Assembly: GCA_945863035.1 (NCBI GenBank)
Contig: CAMAZH010000034.1
Coordinates: 1-33,338, forward strand
From: Chitinophaga pinensis
GTDB taxonomy: Bacteria > Bacteroidota > Bacteroidia > Bacteroidales > GCA-2748055
Length of the DNA: 33,338 bases
Direction of reading: 5' to 3'
Shown here: positions 1 to 8,795 of the stretch, piece by piece
How positions within the stretch are numbered: position 1 is the stretch's first letter
How the letters are laid out: each line of letters starts with the position of its first letter
Position numbers and translations under genes: made by a program
The notes under the pieces: generated by a model
Told to the model about the DNA's origin: nothing
Seen by the model: only the letters and a program-made list of their open reading frames with translations
The model's database searches: none

Positions 1-1470
1 TTTTTTTTAACGGGGGAGGTAAACGCCCAGGACCTGACTCCACCGGAACAACCCGTCATTTCTTATGTTACAGTCGACACATCCACGAACAACACGCTTG
101 TTTTCTGGGAGAAAAGCCCCTCGTCCGACGTGGTTGGTTATATAGTATATTCTGAAGAATACGTAGGTGGTTGCTGGCAAGGGCAAATTCTGGACACGGT
201 GACTGCATCCATCACAAACTATATTCACAATGCTGCAGTGCTTTCCGAGAAACAGTCAATCTTATATAGCGTAACAGCTTTCGATACAGCTGGCAACCAA
301 AGCCTTCGAAAACCTGTCTTATGCAAAACCGAAGGTTTGCACAGCACCATACACAACACCCTGGTTTACGATTCCTGCGCCAGCACCATCACCTTGCGCT
401 GGAACAAGTATCTGGGTTGGGGGAACAGTGTCAGCGCATATCGTGTGAATATGAAGATCGGATCCGGCTCCTTTGAAGCCATTGCGGGAACAGACCCCAG
501 CGACACCAGCTATGTAGTTTATGGCATCCCCGAAAACACGCTGTATTCTTTTCTCATCGAAGCTGTAAACTATAACACATTGGTTTCCGCCTCAAACATT
601 GCATCAAAGTTCACTTATATGCCCCCGCCTCCCGACGAGCTCCGCCTAAATTCTGTTGTGGTAACGGGACCCTATACACTAGACATTAGCTTCAGTTACA
701 GCGAAGACTCCCCCATTACCGACTTTGCATTGTTGCGATCCAATCAGGAATTCTCCGAATTCGAACCGGTAAAAACAATCCGGAACATACTTACCTCCCC
801 GGCGGTAATTCAGGACTCGGTCTTTACTACAATAAACAAGTATTATTATCGTGTTGCAGCGGTCAATTCATGCGGATCGGTGATCGGCACAAGCAATCTT
901 GGCGTGAATCTGCTCCTGCAGGGTATAAATTCGGAAGAAACTGTTAACCTGGAGTGGAATATCTATCAGGATTTCCTTCAAGGAATTGAAAAATATGATA
1001 TTTTTCGTTTGGACACTGCCGGCAACTCTGTCCTGGTGGGTTCTGTTGCTAATCAGAATACATATACAGATGACCTCTCCTCCCTTTTTGGTCAAAACTA
1101 TTCCGGGAAAATTCTTTACCAAATCGTCGCATATGAAAAAAACAACGGCAATTATTCGGTTTCGAACCTCTGCGAAATAAAAATCAAGTCCGACATCTGG
1201 ATGCCTAATGCTTTTACCCCTAACGGCGATGGGAAGAACGATGTTTTCGCTCCCGTATTGACCGTTCTCCCCTCTGATTTCCTGATGCAGATATATGATC
1301 GGTTCGGAATTGTGGTCTTCAAGTCCGAAAGCCCCGATTTTGGGTGGGATGGGCGTATCAACGGCAACAACCCGGCCCCGGAAGGGGTATATATTTATCA
1401 TGTCCAGCTATCCTCCTTTAACGGACAAAAGTTTAGTAAAACCGGACATGTCACCGTTTTTTACCCATAG
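1..1470 (+). CDS. T9SS type B sorted surface protein, 5' partial
   Basis: The reading frame is open from the first base of the window, so the start lies just outside. The first residues (FFLTGEVNAQ) look like the end of a signal peptide cut after NAQ, so only a short piece is probably missing. About four fibronectin type III-like segments follow, recognisable by W, Y-x-V and N-x-G strand patterns. The last ~90 residues hold the CHU_C / gliding-motility-associated C-terminal domain: PNAFTPNGDGKNDVF, then IYDRFG and a G-W-D-G motif, ending in a YHV strand. That domain is a known substrate signal for type IX secretion, type B. The protein should be exported through the outer membrane and held at the surface or released. 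No enzymatic domain is visible, so adhesion or scaffolding is the likely role. It lies just upstream of rel but is probably unrelated to it. Confidence 0.9.
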   Translation, partial: FFLTGEVNAQDLTPPEQPVISYVTVDTSTNNTLVFWEKSPSSDVVGYIVYSEEYVGGCWQGQILDTVTASITNYIHNAAVLSEKQSILYSVTAFDTAGNQSLRKPVLCKTEGLHSTIHNTLVYDSCASTITLRWNKYLGWGNSVSAYRVNMKIGSGSFEAIAGTDPSDTSYVVYGIPENTLYSFLIEAVNYNTLVSASNIASKFTYMPPPPDELRLNSVVVTGPYTLDISFSYSEDSPITDFALLRSNQEFSEFEPVKTIRNILTSPAVIQDSVFTTINKYYYRVAAVNSCGSVIGTSNLGVNLLLQGINSEETVNLEWNIYQDFLQGIEKYDIFRLDTAGNSVLVGSVANQNTYTDDLSSLFGQNYSGKILYQIVAYEKNNGNYSVSNLCEIKIKSDIWMPNAFTPNGDGKNDVFAPVLTVLPSDFLMQIYDRFGIVVFKSESPDFGWDGRINGNNPAPEGVYIYHVQLSSFNGQKFSKTGHVTVFYP

Positions 1471-1503
1471 GGGAGATTAGTTTTAAACTTCCCTTGAATT
1501 CAT

Positions 1504-1511
1504 TATCTTTG
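1504..1511 (+). promoter_or_regulatory. -7 promoter element of rel
   Basis: TATCTTTG matches the Bacteroidota -7 consensus TAnnTTTG exactly and lies 50 nt before the rel start. No convincing TTTG -33 partner is present at 19-21 nt. Only the -7 element is therefore supported. Confidence 0.5.
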
Positions 1512-1561
1512 GCATTGAATTTTAAAACAAAAACAATTGTAATTGTATAAAAACTCTGTGA

Positions 1562-3781
1562 ATGACGGCAATTGAGAAGACGGAACAAGCGGAAATACAG
1601 AGGCAATTTGAAGAACTCCTGCAAACTTGCGTATTCTGTAAAACAGATGCCGACAAGGAACTTATCACCAAAGCATTCCATTTCGCTTCTGAAGCACACC
1701 GGGGAATGAGGAGGAAATCCGGCGAGCCTTATATTGTCCATCCCATAGCTGTTGCCAAAATCGTAAACCAGGAAATCGGTCTTGGTGTCAAATCAATTAT
1801 TTCAGCGCTTCTCCACGATGTGGTGGAAGACACCGACTACACCATAGAAGACATACAAATCAATTTCGGGCCCAAGGTTGCATCGATCATCGACGGGCTC
1901 ACGAAGATTTCCGGAGTTTTCGACAACAAATCGTCTCTGCAGGCGGAGAACTTCAGAAAGATGCTTCTAACCCTTTCTGAAGATGTAAGGGTTATCCTGA
2001 TCAAACTGGCCGACCGACTGCACAACATGCGCACCCTGGATTCACTCCCCCGGCACAAACAGATCAAAATCGCAGGCGAAACCATATATCTCTTCGCCCC
2101 ATTGGCGCACAGATTGGGACTCTACGCCATCAAAACAGAACTTGAGGATTTAAGCCTGAAATACAGGTACCCGAAAATTTACGATGAGATTGTCGCAAAA
2201 ATCCGTGACAACGAGGAAAAACGAATTAACCTGATTAACAAGTTTTCACTTCCGATAATGGATAAGCTCGTTAAAAACGATATCAAATTCCAGATAAGCG
2301 GGCGACCCAAATCCATATATTCTGTATGGAACAAAATGCAGCAGAAAAACGTCGAGTTCGAGGAAATCTTCGATTTGCTTGCGATCCGTATCGTGTTTGA
2401 GCCAAATATTACCATTCCCGAGAAAACACAATGCTGGAATATTTATTCCCTGATAACTGATATTTATCCTCCCCGGCCCGACCGGATCAGGGACTGGGTA
2501 TCGACCCCGAAAGCCAATGGCTACGAGGCGCTGCATGCAACCGTTATGGGTCCGTACGGGAAATGGATTGAAGTGCAGATCCGTTCCAAGCGAATGGATG
2601 AAATTGCCGAAAGAGGCTTTGCCGCACACTGGAAATACAAAGAACCGGGAGCCGACGACCGGGAACTTGATAAATGGCTGAAAAAGATCAGAGAACTTCT
2701 TGAAAATCCCACGACCGACGCTCTGGAGTTTCTTGATGACTTCAAGATGAATCTCTTCTCCTCCGAGATTTTCGTGTTTACCCCAAAAGGCCAGATAAAA
2801 ACGCTACCTGCAGGTGCAACGGCCCTGGACTTCGCCTATGAGATCCACACCAAAATCGGCAATAAAGCTATTGGCGCGAAAATCAACCATCACTTGGTAG
2901 CCCTCAACCACCAGCTTCAAAGTGGCGACCAGGTTGAAATCATAACTTCCGAAAACCAAAAGGTTCAGCGTGAGCTTCTCGATTACGCGATCACTGTCAA
3001 GGCAAAAAGCGCAATTAAAACGGCCCTTAAAGCCGAAACAAAAAACAGGATAGAAGTAGGGAAAAAACTGCTTGAAGAAAAGCTCCTCGAGCTAAAGCTT
3101 CAACCCAGCTCACGGATTTTCAAAAAATTGCTCCCCGCTTATGAGGTAGCCTCCAAAGATGAGCTTTACTCAAAAATCGGCAGCGGACTTGTGACTCTTG
3201 AGGACCTCAAAAAAATCCTGCGGAAAAACACAAAAAGCAAATGGATTAAATATTGGGATCTTTCGCTTGCCAAATCGGGACTCACAAAGGCTAAAGAAGA
3301 AAACCCTCCCGATTCGAAAGGCACGTTTGTGGTTCACGAAGGCCTTGAGGACGACGAGAAAAACTATGTTCTCGCAAAATGCTGCAATCCCATTCCCGGA
3401 GATGAGGTAATAGGTTATAAAGACGAATTCGACACCGTAACCATTCACCAGGCACGATGCGAGGAGGCGGTGAGGTTAGCCTCCCGGCAGGGAAACAGGG
3501 TGGTTCCTGTAACTTGGACCAAACACAAAATACTCGCCTATCTCGTGACCATCGCCATCAACGGATTTGACCGCTTTGGCGTCTATAACAATATCACCAC
3601 GGTAATTTCCAAAGAGCTGAGTGTAAACATCCGAACCATTAACCTCCATGGGCACGATGGCATATTCGAAGGCACCATAGAGCTTTATGTACATAACACC
3701 ACCGATCTCAATAACCTAATAATGAATCTGATCAAGATTAAAGGTGTGGAGACTGTTCACAGAGTAGAGAGCAAAGAGTAG
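1562..3781 (+). CDS. rel: bifunctional (p)ppGpp synthetase/hydrolase (Rel/SpoT)
   Basis: This 739-residue protein has the full long RSH layout. The HD hydrolase domain carries the intact motif HDVVEDT (H85, D86). The synthetase domain follows, with GRPKSIYSVWNKM and ANGYEALHATVMGP. Next come a TGS domain (IFVFTPKGQIKTLPAGATA onward), a cysteine-containing region (AKCCNPIPGDEV) and a C-terminal ACT domain (YLVTIAINGFDRFGVY onward). The synthetase loop reads RIRDW, the basic RxKD-like form of bifunctional Rel/SpoT enzymes rather than the acidic ExDD form of RelA. With the intact HD motif, this predicts both synthesis from GTP/GDP plus ATP and hydrolysis of the alarmone. It acts in the cytoplasm as the stringent-response switch. 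The ATG at 1562 gives a normal family length, and the gene appears monocistronic. Confidence 0.97.
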   Translation: MTAIEKTEQAEIQRQFEELLQTCVFCKTDADKELITKAFHFASEAHRGMRRKSGEPYIVHPIAVAKIVNQEIGLGVKSIISALLHDVVEDTDYTIEDIQINFGPKVASIIDGLTKISGVFDNKSSLQAENFRKMLLTLSEDVRVILIKLADRLHNMRTLDSLPRHKQIKIAGETIYLFAPLAHRLGLYAIKTELEDLSLKYRYPKIYDEIVAKIRDNEEKRINLINKFSLPIMDKLVKNDIKFQISGRPKSIYSVWNKMQQKNVEFEEIFDLLAIRIVFEPNITIPEKTQCWNIYSLITDIYPPRPDRIRDWVSTPKANGYEALHATVMGPYGKWIEVQIRSKRMDEIAERGFAAHWKYKEPGADDRELDKWLKKIRELLENPTTDALEFLDDFKMNLFSSEIFVFTPKGQIKTLPAGATALDFAYEIHTKIGNKAIGAKINHHLVALNHQLQSGDQVEIITSENQKVQRELLDYAITVKAKSAIKTALKAETKNRIEVGKKLLEEKLLELKLQPSSRIFKKLLPAYEVASKDELYSKIGSGLVTLEDLKKILRKNTKSKWIKYWDLSLAKSGLTKAKEENPPDSKGTFVVHEGLEDDEKNYVLAKCCNPIPGDEVIGYKDEFDTVTIHQARCEEAVRLASRQGNRVVPVTWTKHKILAYLVTIAINGFDRFGVYNNITTVISKELSVNIRTINLHGHDGIFEGTIELYVHNTTDLNNLIMNLIKIKGVETVHRVESKE

Positions 3782-3799
3782 GCATACTAGGCGTTTCCG

Positions 3800-3847
3800 A
3801 TACGAATAGCGTATTTCCACCTGGATTCAGCAGGTAAGAACACCTGC
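3800..3847. other. two short stem-loops after rel
   Basis: Just after the rel stop codon there are two small inverted repeats: ATACG/CGTAT around a 5-nt loop (3800-3814) and GCAGGT/ACCTGC around a 6-nt loop (3830-3847). Neither is followed by a T-run, so they are poor intrinsic terminators. They could be chance. Confidence 0.25.
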
Positions 3848-3889
3848 GAAAACCGGGTGTCAAAAATTACTTTTCAAGTGATATTACTA

Positions 3890-3920
3890 TTTGGGATCCA
3901 TCCTGCAGACCATACATTTG
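3890..3920 (+). promoter_or_regulatory. Bacteroidota-type promoter of the porin gene
   Basis: TTTG at 3890-3893, a 19-nt spacer and TACATTTG at 3913-3920 match both elements of the Bacteroidota primary sigma-factor promoter (TTTG / TAnnTTTG, spacing 19-21). The porin ATG lies about 63 nt downstream. This is the best two-element promoter in the window. Confidence 0.75.
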
Positions 3921-3983
3921 TCAAAGTAAATTTTGTGTTGTGAGATCAAATTAAGAACTTACGAATCCTCTTAAAAAAAGATA

Positions 3984-5297
3984 ATGAAAAATAAGCTTTT
4001 AAACTTATTGGTTCTTTTGCTCCTCTTACCTGCCTGGATAAACGGGCAAGAAAAAAAAGAAGAGCCTAAATACGGAATCACTTTCTCGGGATTTGTAAAG
4101 ACAGATATATTTTACGACAGTCGCCAGACAGTAAACATCAGAGAGGGTCACTTTATGCTGTACCCCGACAATATCGCACTCGATGCCAATCAAAAAGACA
4201 TCAATGCAAGTCCTTCGATCAATATGCTATCGATTCAGTCTCGCTTAAAAGGTGCGATTACCGGCCCTGATGCCTTTGGAGCAAAAACCTCGGGAGTTTT
4301 GGAAGGTGATTTCTTCGGAAATGAAAACGGATCTTTCAGCGATCTTAACGGGTTCAGATTGCGTCACGCCATTGTCAAACTTAACTGGACAAAAGCTGAA
4401 CTGATGGTAGGTCAATTCTTCCACCCCATGCTGAACGTCGAATCGTTTCCCGAAGTGGTTTCATTTAACACAGGTTCGCCTTTCCAACCTTTTTCACGTA
4501 ACCCGCAAATCAGGTATACCTATAAGCTTGGAAGTCTGAAAGTAATTGCCACAGCACTCACCCAGAGGGACTTTACCAGTATTGGTCCCGAATACACATT
4601 GAAGGGTGGGATTTATGAATCCTCTTCTTTAGGGTCATCAAAGTATCTGAGAAACGCAGGCATTCCCAATCTAAACCTGATCCTGCAGCTGAACCCCGAT
4701 TCCACAGAACATCTGTTTGCTGTGGGGGTTGATTACAAAACACTTGCACCTGAGCTCTACACCGTAAATGCAGCTAAAAACAAAAGGTTCGAATCGAATG
4801 AAAAGCTTGCAAGTGTTTCAGGATTTGCCAATATCAAGCTTAAGTTAAAGCCGGTAACCGTAAGAGCCCAGGCAGTTTACGCCCAAAACGCCACCGACCT
4901 TGTTATGATTGGCGGATATGCAGTGAAGCAGGTATCCGATACGGCCACCGGAGCCAAAGTATTCACCAACCTCAACACCGGTTCGGTTTGGCTCGACTTC
5001 TCAACAAACGGGAAAAAAGTGCAGTTCGGATTATTTGCCGGCTACACCAAGAACATGGGATCCAAAGATGTTATCGAAACAAGTTCATTTTATGCAAGGG
5101 GAACAAACATCGACAACGTCTACAGAATATCACCGAGACTTGTTTTTATCTCAGGTCGCTTGAATATTGCACTGGAAGGTGAATATACTTCAGCAACCTA
5201 TGGCACAGCGAACAGCAACGGCAAGGGTGGGGTTACCGCGGGACTTCAATCGGTAGAAAACATAAGGGGCTTGTTAGCATTTACGTATAAATTTTAA
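3984..5297 (+). CDS. outer-membrane porin-like beta-barrel protein
   Basis: This 437-residue protein begins with a clear signal peptide (KNKLLNLLVLLLLLPAWINGQ). It then alternates short polar and aromatic stretches typical of barrel strands and ends in Tyr-Lys-Phe, the terminal aromatic expected of outer-membrane barrels. Features such as GITFSGFVKTDIFYDSRQ near the mature start and the strand LRHAIVKLNW resemble DcaP-like/porin families in Bacteroidota. The substrate cannot be read from sequence. No TonB plug is present, so it is a diffusion pore or structural barrel rather than a TonB-dependent transporter. It has its own strong promoter and a terminator-like hairpin downstream, so it is probably a single-gene unit. 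Confidence 0.75.
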   Translation: MKNKLLNLLVLLLLLPAWINGQEKKEEPKYGITFSGFVKTDIFYDSRQTVNIREGHFMLYPDNIALDANQKDINASPSINMLSIQSRLKGAITGPDAFGAKTSGVLEGDFFGNENGSFSDLNGFRLRHAIVKLNWTKAELMVGQFFHPMLNVESFPEVVSFNTGSPFQPFSRNPQIRYTYKLGSLKVIATALTQRDFTSIGPEYTLKGGIYESSSLGSSKYLRNAGIPNLNLILQLNPDSTEHLFAVGVDYKTLAPELYTVNAAKNKRFESNEKLASVSGFANIKLKLKPVTVRAQAVYAQNATDLVMIGGYAVKQVSDTATGAKVFTNLNTGSVWLDFSTNGKKVQFGLFAGYTKNMGSKDVIETSSFYARGTNIDNVYRISPRLVFISGRLNIALEGEYTSATYGTANSNGKGGVTAGLQSVENIRGLLAFTYKF

Positions 5298-5334
5298 ACG
5301 CAAAGCATAAAGAAATTCTTAAGATCTGGTTAGT

Positions 5335-5397
5335 TAGTTTAAGTAGTTTAAGTAGGTTAAGTAGGTTAAGTAGTTTAGGTAGTTTAGGTAGTTTAAA
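5335..5397. repeat. 9-bp tandem repeat, 7 copies
   Basis: Seven contiguous 9-bp units follow the pattern TAG(T/G)TTA(A/G)(G/A): two TAGTTTAAG, two TAGGTTAAG, two TAGTTTAGG and one TAGTTTAAA. Neighbouring copies are pairwise identical, which suggests recent slippage or unit duplication. The repeat lies between the porin stop and a palindromic hairpin. The 9-bp period leaves an open frame on the minus strand that would read Tyr-Leu-Asn repeatedly. I regard that frame as an artefact. Confidence 0.85.
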
Positions 5398-5403
5398 GGG
5401 GAG

Positions 5404-5459
5404 GTCATTTCGCTCCGGCTGAAAGAGGTTTTACGCCGGAGTGGAATGACTATTTTTTT
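5404..5459 (+). terminator. long hairpin with T-run, REP-like palindrome
   Basis: A 16-bp stem runs from 5404-5419 to 5435-5450 around a 15-nt loop, with two G-T wobbles (GTCATTTCGCTCCGGC opposite GCCGGAGTGGAATGAC). A T-run follows at 5453-5459. It can terminate the porin transcript. The stem sequence also resembles the GTCATTTCG...CCGGAGTGG palindromes that recur between genes in many Bacteroidota genomes, so it may be an interspersed repeat as well as a terminator. Confidence 0.7.
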
Positions 5460-5492
5460 ACCAATGAATGAAACATTTCTGCGCTCGCTTGT

Positions 5493-5500
5493 TATCTTTG
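5493..5500 (+). promoter_or_regulatory. -7 promoter element of the phosphodiesterase gene
   Basis: TATCTTTG matches TAnnTTTG exactly and lies 64 nt upstream of the preferred ATG at 5565. No clear -33 element is seen at the expected spacing. Confidence 0.45.
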
Positions 5501-5564
5501 ACGAACATTGAAGTAAAAGAAAACACAAAAAGCATCAAAACACTTGCATTTAAAGCTTTCGCAT

Positions 5565-6863
5565 ATGATGAACCTACAAATCCGAACCATACATAAAGGT
5601 CTCGAATCCAAAACCAGCCGCATCGCTTTCCACAGCTTTTTTCTGGGGATATTCCTTGCCTTCCTTCCCTTACATCCCGTTTCCTCTCAATGCAATGGAT
5701 TCCAATCCACGGTAGTTATTTCGCTCGACGGGTTTCGCTGGGATTATCCCGATAAAGCCAACACACCTACTCTTGATCAGATTGCTAAAACCGGAGTAAA
5801 AGCACATTCCCTGATACCGTCATTCCCCTCCAAAACATTCCCAAACCACTATACCATTGCAACCGGTCTGGTTCCCGATCACCATGGGTTGGTTAACAAT
5901 TCGTTCTACGACCCAAAAATGAAAAGGCCTTATTCCATGGGAAATGCCGAAGCACGATTCGACCCTGCCTTTTATGGAGGTGAACCTATATGGATCTCGG
6001 CCCAAAAACAAGGCCTCCGCACCGCATCCTTTTACTGGGTGGGGAGCGATGTTGCTATACAGGGAAAACACCCCGATTATTACAAGACTTATGATGGCAG
6101 CGTTCCCTTTTCGGAGAGAATTGATACAGTAATCGGCTGGCTAAGCCTGCCGCAGTCCCAGCGTCCCCAGCTCATTATGGCCTATTACGAAGAACCCGAC
6201 GGCATCGGGCACGACTTCGGACCCGATGGCAAAGAAACCTTATCCCTTGTACATGAACTCGATAGTATTCTCGGAATATTGTATAGTCGTATTAAAATGC
6301 TACCCGAGGGGGATTGCATAAATTTCATTGTTTTGTCGGACCACGGCATGGGAGCAACCTCTACCGAAAGATATGTAAACCTACGCAACTACATTCCCGA
6401 ATCGTGGCCTGTGAAAATTGTTGGCGGCAACCCAAACTATAACCTCTATGCCGAAGGCAGGTGGATCGACTCGTCATACAACGCGCTCCGAAAAGTGGCC
6501 CACATAAAAACGTGGAAACCAACGGCTGTGCCTGAGCACCTCAGCTATGGTTCGAACCCCAGAACGGGCAACATAATTGTCGCGGCCGATTCCGCCTGGA
6601 GCGTAACGGACCGGGAGCCAAAAAAACCCGCAACCGGGGGAACTCATGGTTACGACATCAGAAACACCGATATGCATGCCATTTTCTATGCAACGGGCCC
6701 TTCGTTCAGGGAAGGTTATGTTCACCCCTCCTTTCAGAACATCCATATTTACCCATTACTGGCGCAGATACTGGTCATAAACCCGGCCCAGACCGATGGC
6801 GATCTGGATCAGGTAATTGATATGCTTAGACCACAGGATATCCCCTCCAATCCAATGGAATAG
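5565..6863 (+). CDS. type I phosphodiesterase / nucleotide pyrophosphatase (ENPP-like), exported
   Basis: This 432-residue enzyme belongs to the alkaline phosphatase superfamily (PF01663 type). A signal or anchor sequence lies near residues 20-43 (AFHSFFLGIFLAFLPLHPVSSQ), so it acts in the periplasm or at the envelope. The two-zinc site is complete: D55 in VISLDGFRWDYPD, nucleophile T91 in FPSKTFPNHYT, D212 and H216 in PDGIGHD, D259-H260 in SDHGMG, and H361 in GTHGYD. Members cleave phosphodiester or pyrophosphate bonds in nucleotides and some lysophospholipids; the exact substrate is not predictable. The frame is open back to a TTG at 5544, but ATG codons at 5565 and 5568 are better starts and keep the signal sequence. 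It appears to be a single-gene unit ending 75 nt before the Fur-family gene. Confidence 0.92.
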   Translation: MMNLQIRTIHKGLESKTSRIAFHSFFLGIFLAFLPLHPVSSQCNGFQSTVVISLDGFRWDYPDKANTPTLDQIAKTGVKAHSLIPSFPSKTFPNHYTIATGLVPDHHGLVNNSFYDPKMKRPYSMGNAEARFDPAFYGGEPIWISAQKQGLRTASFYWVGSDVAIQGKHPDYYKTYDGSVPFSERIDTVIGWLSLPQSQRPQLIMAYYEEPDGIGHDFGPDGKETLSLVHELDSILGILYSRIKMLPEGDCINFIVLSDHGMGATSTERYVNLRNYIPESWPVKIVGGNPNYNLYAEGRWIDSSYNALRKVAHIKTWKPTAVPEHLSYGSNPRTGNIIVAADSAWSVTDREPKKPATGGTHGYDIRNTDMHAIFYATGPSFREGYVHPSFQNIHIYPLLAQILVINPAQTDGDLDQVIDMLRPQDIPSNPME

Positions 6864-6904
6864 TTTTTTTGGTAATAGATTTATCAAAATCGCAAATTTT
6901 TGCT

Positions 6905-6912
6905 TATTTTTG
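6905..6912 (+). promoter_or_regulatory. -7 promoter element of the Fur-family gene
   Basis: TATTTTTG matches TAnnTTTG and lies 26 nt before the ATG at 6939, a normal short leader. The surrounding sequence is very AT-rich, which lowers the weight of the match. Confidence 0.45.
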
Positions 6913-6938
6913 AGGGTAATTTTTAATTAGTCTAAGTT

Positions 6939-7394
6939 ATGGTAAGCGAAGAAACCAAGGAAACCGTTAAAAAAATTTTTACCGATTATCTTGAAAAGAA
7001 AGGGCACCGAAAAACCCCGGAGAGATATGCTATTCTGGACGAAATATACTCCCGCGACGGTCATTTCGATATTGAATCCCTGTATATTTTTATGAAGAAC
7101 AAGAATTACAGGGTAAGCAGGGCAACCTTGTACAACACCATTGAACTGCTTCTCGATTGCAATCTCGTTATAAAACATCAGTTCGGAAAGAACATTGCCC
7201 AGTTCGAAAAAGCCTACCGTTGTATGCAGCACGACCACCTTATCGATCTTGAAACCGGAAAAGTGCTGGAGTTCTGTGATCCGCGCATCGAGGAAATTAT
7301 TAAAACTGCCAGCGTGCTCAATAACTTCGAACCTTCTCACCACTCCCTTTACATTTATGGCAGAAGCCGCGACAATAAAGACCTTAACGGATAA
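6939..7394 (+). CDS. Fur-family transcriptional regulator lacking the structural CxxC motifs
   Basis: At 151 residues this has normal Fur/PerR length. The N-terminal winged helix includes [26 protein letters not shown] and [13 protein letters not shown], the recognition-helix region. The dimerization domain holds the metal-site motif [23 protein letters not shown]. Fur proteins usually carry CxxC after HDHLI for structural zinc, but here that stretch reads DLETG. Only three cysteines occur in the whole protein and none is in a CxxC pair. The sensory histidines and acidic residues (HDH, E, C-terminal HH) remain. It is probably a metal- or peroxide-responsive repressor, but which one cannot be told. 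A perfect terminator follows, so it is likely monocistronic. Confidence 0.9.
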   Translation: MVSEETKETVKKIFTDYLEKKGHRKTPERYAILDEIYSRDGHFDIESLYIFMKNKNYRVSRATLYNTIELLLDCNLVIKHQFGKNIAQFEKAYRCMQHDHLIDLETGKVLEFCDPRIEEIIKTASVLNNFEPSHHSLYIYGRSRDNKDLNG

Positions 7395-7420
7395 CTTCTT
7401 TTTTTAAGAAACTTTCATTT

Positions 7421-7448
7421 AATCCCTCATCTGTGAGGGATTTTTTTT
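7421..7448 (+). terminator. intrinsic terminator of the Fur-family gene
   Basis: A perfect 9-bp stem, AATCCCTCA / TGAGGGATT, closes a TCTG tetraloop and runs directly into eight Ts (7441-7448). It lies 27 nt after the Fur-family stop codon and separates that gene from purA. Confidence 0.92.
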
Positions 7449-7506
7449 ATCTTTATGTCGCCTGAAATTCAGGTTTTTATTGCTTAACCTATTAAATTCC
7501 AACAAC

Positions 7507-8769
7507 TTGAAAATAGACGTTATATTAGGTCTCCAATGGGGCGACGAGGGCAAAGGTAAAATTGTTGATGTGCTATCCCCCGCATACGATGTTATTGCAC
7601 GATTTCAGGGAGGACCCAATGCAGGCCATACGCTGGAGTTTAATAATATTAAGCACGTTCTCCACAACATTCCCTCAGGAATTTTTCGCGAAAACACCTT
7701 GAACATCATTGGAAACGGAGTTGTGCTCGATCCCGTGATTTTCAAGAAAGAGGTCGACAAACTTGCCGGAATGGGTGTTGACATTACCCGAAATCTTGTG
7801 ATTTCGCGCAAAGCTCATCTCATACTTCCCTCTCACCGGATTCTTGATGCAGCCTCTGAAAAAGCAAAAGGCCAAGGTAAAATCGGATCCACCCTTAAGG
7901 GAATCGGTCCTACGTACATGGACAAAACCGGTCGTAACGGACTTCGCGTGGGAGATATAGAAACTGGATTCCAGGACAAGTACATAGCTCTGAAGGAAAA
8001 GCATAAGAACCTGCTGAAAATATACGATTTCGAATACAATATCGAAGAGGCCGAAGCTGATTGGTTTGAAGGAATCGAGACGCTCAAGAAATTCAAATTT
8101 ATCGACAGCGAGCATGTCGTCAATAATTATCTGAAGGAAGGAAAGCGAATTCTGGCAGAAGGTGCACAAGGAACCATGCTCGATATCGACTTTGGCTCCT
8201 ACCCTTTTGTAACTTCGTCAAACACCATCTGCGCAGGCGTATGCACCGGCCTGGGCAACCCACCTTCAAGTATCGGCGAGGTGCTGGGGATATTCAAGGC
8301 GTACTGTACCCGTGTTGGTAGCGGCCCCTTCCCTACCGAACTTTTCAACGAAACCGGAGAAAACCTGAGAAATCTGGGGCATGAATTTGGCTCCACCACC
8401 GGCAGACCCCGTCGTTGCGGATGGATAGACCTCGTTGCCCTCAAATACAGCATTATGCTTAACGGTGTTACCCAGCTTATTATGACCAAAGCCGATGTGC
8501 TCGACACTTTCGACACCATCAGGGTAGCCACCGCATACCAATGCGGCGACAAAACCTACACCGACTTCCCCTATGAAATCGACGACAACACCAAACCCAT
8601 TTACACCGACCTGCCCGGATGGAAAACCGACCTGACTTCCGTCAGGGAGCAAAAACAGTTCCCCGAGGCGCTGAAGAATTACATCCTCTTCCTCGAGAAG
8701 GAGTTAGGCGTGCCCGTTACCTATGTATCAGTAGGACCCGACCGCGTGCAAATTATCAAAACAAAATAA
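7507..8769 (+). CDS. purA: adenylosuccinate synthetase
   Basis: PurA joins IMP and aspartate using GTP, the first committed step from IMP to AMP, in the cytoplasm. The 420-residue product has the N-terminal signature VILGLQWGDEGKGKIVD, including the catalytic Asp and the GDEGKGK phosphate loop. It also has GPNAGHT, the IGPTYMDK stretch, GAQGTMLD, and TTGRPRRCGW near the C-terminus. Length and order match the family. No ATG is available. The frame also permits a TTG at 7480, but TTG at 7507 gives MKIDVILGLQ, the usual start of Bacteroidota PurA, and is preferred. A near-consensus -7 element (TATCTTTA, 7448-7455) overlaps the preceding terminator's T-run. The YhcH-like gene follows after 26 nt and may be cotranscribed. 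Confidence 0.97.
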   Translation: MKIDVILGLQWGDEGKGKIVDVLSPAYDVIARFQGGPNAGHTLEFNNIKHVLHNIPSGIFRENTLNIIGNGVVLDPVIFKKEVDKLAGMGVDITRNLVISRKAHLILPSHRILDAASEKAKGQGKIGSTLKGIGPTYMDKTGRNGLRVGDIETGFQDKYIALKEKHKNLLKIYDFEYNIEEAEADWFEGIETLKKFKFIDSEHVVNNYLKEGKRILAEGAQGTMLDIDFGSYPFVTSSNTICAGVCTGLGNPPSSIGEVLGIFKAYCTRVGSGPFPTELFNETGENLRNLGHEFGSTTGRPRRCGWIDLVALKYSIMLNGVTQLIMTKADVLDTFDTIRVATAYQCGDKTYTDFPYEIDDNTKPIYTDLPGWKTDLTSVREQKQFPEALKNYILFLEKELGVPVTYVSVGPDRVQIIKTK

Positions 8770-8795
8770 GCTGCTGCCCCTAAAAACCAGGATAC

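Noticed and set aside
5335-5397. Regularly spaced short repeats as a possible CRISPR array
   Set aside because: Units are 9 bp and contiguous with no spacers; there are no cas genes. It is a simple tandem repeat.
5334-5528. Minus-strand open frame of 64 codons rich in Tyr-Leu-Asn repeats
   Set aside because: It is created by the 9-bp tandem repeat, whose length is a multiple of three, and by the hairpin; no promoter or protein-like composition.
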